A stretch of 6,481 nucleotides of DNA from Halobacteriales archaeon QH_8_67_36 (GTDB lineage: Archaea > Halobacteriota > Halobacteria > Halobacteriales > Haloarculaceae). Made by a program: the position numbers and the translations under genes. How positions within the stretch are numbered: the first letter of the stretch is position 1; the number at the start of each line of letters is the position of its first letter. The notes under the pieces are model-generated. The model was not told the DNA's origin and searched no databases. It saw only the letters and a program-made list of their open reading frames with translations. Where the stretch lies: assembly GCA_003021755.1 (NCBI GenBank), contig PXQZ01000058.1:1-6481 (forward strand). The letters run 5' to 3'. This document shows, piece after piece, positions 5,253 through 6,481 of the stretch.

Positions 5253-5453
5253 TCACGCGAAGGTGACGCCGTTCATCGCGAGGAAGTCGCTCGCGTCCTT
5301 TATTTCGACGGGGGAGCCGATGATACGGACCTGTTCGTCCTCGGTGCGGACGGTGACGGTAAAGCGGGATTCCAGCTCCTCGCGGATCCCGTCGAGCGCA
5401 CCGGCGGGTAACAGGATCTGCGTGCTGTCACGGAATCGGTCCGCGTTCGCCAT
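5253..5453 (-). CDS. Small conserved haloarchaeal protein, possibly VNG_1110C family
   Basis: This 66-residue acidic protein has no obvious signal or membrane segment. It begins MANADRFRDSTQILLPAGAL and ends with a beta-rich stretch (FTVTVRTEDEQVRIIGSPVEIK) followed by ASDFLAMNGV. I recall this pattern from a small haloarchaeal family of unknown function named after VNG_1110C; that assignment is from memory. The order of predicted elements (strand, helix, strand, strand, helix) might allow a compact nucleic-acid-binding fold, but no catalytic motif is visible. The start at 5453 lies about 27 nt downstream of CTATAC, so the message is probably leaderless. It is divergent from the DRG GTPase gene across a 136-nt shared promoter region, and a T5 tract follows its stop. 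Confidence 0.75.
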   Translation of the reverse strand: MANADRFRDSTQILLPAGALDGIREELESRFTVTVRTEDEQVRIIGSPVEIKDASDFLAMNGVTFA

Positions 5454-5477
5454 TACCGTGTGCTGATAGCGGGCGTC

Positions 5478-5507
5478 GTATAGGTGTGTCGAAATCTATA
5501 GGTGTCG
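5478..5507. promoter_or_regulatory. Promoter of the 66-residue gene with a direct repeat
   Basis: On the minus strand CTATAC (plus 5478-5483) is centred about 27 nt from the ATG at 5453. The 9-mer TATAGGTGT occurs twice on the plus strand, at 5479-5487 and 5497-5505, 18 nt apart. The repeat covers the TATA box and the position where a transcription factor or regulator would bind upstream of it. Confidence 0.5.
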
Positions 5508-5557
5508 ACTGTGAACGATCGGGGCGCCGACTCGTCCCGTGGTCCAGGGAGGAAAGT

Positions 5558-5563
5558 CTTATT
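5558..5563 (+). promoter_or_regulatory. TATA box of the DRG GTPase gene
   Basis: CTTATT within AAGTCTTATTCGG is centred about 29 nt before the ATG at 5590, which fits a leaderless or very short-leader transcript. No Shine-Dalgarno sequence stands directly before the ATG; the GGGAGG at 5547-5552 lies upstream of the TATA box. Confidence 0.55.
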
Positions 5564-5589
5564 CGGTACGCGCGGCCGACGTACACACG

Positions 5590-6481
5590 ATGGGGCTCGA
5601 AGACGAGATTCAGGAACTCGAAGACGAAATCGCCAGTACGCCCTACAACAAGTCTACGGAAGCGCATATCGGTCGTCTGAAGTCCAAGCTCGCGGAGAAA
5701 AAGGAGAAGCTCGAACAGCAGTCGGGCTCCGGCGGCGGGGGCGGATACGGGGTCGAGAAACACGGCGACGCTACCGTCGCACTGGTCGGCTTCCCCAGCG
5801 TCGGGAAATCGACGCTGCTGAACGCGCTGACCAACGCCGAGTCCGAAACTGGCGCCTACGAGTTCACGACGCTGGACGTCTACCCGGGGATGCTCAAGCA
5901 CAAGGGGGCGAACATCCAGATTCTGGACGTCCCCGGGCTCATCGAGGGCGCGGCCGGCGGGCGCGGCGGCGGCCAGGAGGTGTTGTCGGTCGTCCGGACC
6001 GCCGACCTCATCGTCTTCATGGTGTCGGTGTTCGACATCGACCAGTACGACCGGCTGAGCGAGGAACTGTACGAGAACAAGATTCGCCTCGACGAGGCGC
6101 CACCGCGGGTCACCATCCGGAAGAAGGGGAAAGACGGGCTCTCGATAAACAAAGCCGCCGACCTCGAACTGGGGGAGGAGACTATCAAGGGCGTCCTGCG
6201 CGAACACGGCTACGTCAACGCCGACGTCACCATCGGCGAGAGCGTCGACATCGACCGGCTGGTCGACGGCGTGATGGACAACCGCGTCTACCTCCCGTCC
6301 GTCGTCGTCGTCAACAAGGCCGACCTCATCGAACCGAACTACCTCCCGACCGTCGAGGCCGAACTCGAAGAGCGCGACATCGACCCCGACGACGCCATCT
6401 TCATCAGCGCCGAGAAGGAGAAGGGACTGGACGGGCTCGTCGAGCGCATCTGGGACGAACTCGGGCTCATCAGGATCTACA
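5590..6481 (+). CDS. DRG-type Obg-family GTPase (partial, cut by window end)
   Basis: The frame is open from ATG at 5590 to the window edge (297 codons). It is recognised as an archaeal DRG protein, a ribosome-associated GTPase of the Obg family. An N-terminal coiled-coil-like helical region (residues 1-45, rich in Glu and Lys) leads through a glycine stretch (46-54) to the G domain. All GTPase motifs are visible: G1 GFPSVGKST (67-75), the G2 threonines in YEFTTLDVYPG (90-100), G3 DVPG (113-116), the Obg/DRG-type glycine-rich segment after it (GGRGGG, 123-128), G4 NKAD (242-245) and G5 SAEK (273-276). The insertion between G3 and G4 (about 155-235) matches the DRG-specific domain. Family members usually run to about 365-370 residues with a C-terminal TGS domain, so roughly 70 residues lie outside the window. 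It is divergent from the 66-residue gene and is probably transcribed alone from a leaderless promoter. Confidence 0.95.
   Translation, partial: MGLEDEIQELEDEIASTPYNKSTEAHIGRLKSKLAEKKEKLEQQSGSGGGGGYGVEKHGDATVALVGFPSVGKSTLLNALTNAESETGAYEFTTLDVYPGMLKHKGANIQILDVPGLIEGAAGGRGGGQEVLSVVRTADLIVFMVSVFDIDQYDRLSEELYENKIRLDEAPPRVTIRKKGKDGLSINKAADLELGEETIKGVLREHGYVNADVTIGESVDIDRLVDGVMDNRVYLPSVVVVNKADLIEPNYLPTVEAELEERDIDPDDAIFISAEKEKGLDGLVERIWDELGLIRIY

Noticed and set aside
5428..6207. 259-residue minus-strand frame opposite the DRG GTPase
   Set aside because: The plus strand carries all five GTPase motifs, so the antisense frame is incidental. Its 3' end also overlaps the 66-residue gene.

Overview
The window comes from a halophilic archaeon (class Halobacteria; a Haloarculaceae-like genus is my guess). 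The DNA is GC-rich, the proteins are strongly acidic, start sites are often leaderless with a TATA-like box about 27 nt upstream, and the ribosomal stalk genes are in the archaeal order L11, then L1-L10-L12. Nearly everything is core housekeeping.

Layout. Bases 1-320 hold rpoL (minus), a small RNA polymerase subunit. Bases 321-549 have no intact gene, but the plus strand carries what looks like the decayed C-terminus of a CorA-type metal transporter. Bases 550-1776 (minus) encode a stand-alone TctA-like membrane protein with no TctB or TctC partner. Bases 1777-2009 hold a palindromic, apparently inserted element that runs into the 3' end of the stalk gene rpl12. Bases 1874-3992 (minus) are the operon rpl1-rpl10-rpl12, with a structured leader ahead of rpl1 (to about 4058) that looks like an L1 autoregulatory site. 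Bases 4177-4665 (minus) are rpl11, transcribed separately from a leaderless promoter. On the plus strand, 4825-5043 encodes an unrecognised 72-residue membrane protein. It converges on a 66-residue conserved haloarchaeal protein (5253-5453, minus), with hairpins and T-tracts between them. That small gene is divergent from a DRG-type Obg-family GTPase (5590 to window end, plus), which is cut off by the window edge.

How the genes relate. L11, L10 and L12 form the GTPase-activating stalk of the large subunit, L1 forms the opposite stalk, and the DRG GTPase is a ribosome-associated factor, so translation dominates the window.

The most notable observation is in rpl12. Its reading frame follows the normal family until about residue 95, then enters a 13-bp perfect inverted repeat and continues as an arginine/histidine-rich tail. 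The conserved acidic linker end and the GLGxLFG-type C-terminal motif that recruits translation factors are missing, while L10 next door keeps its equivalent motif (ALGAMF). I see no CRISPR array, defence system, tRNA or rRNA, and no clear new multi-gene system.
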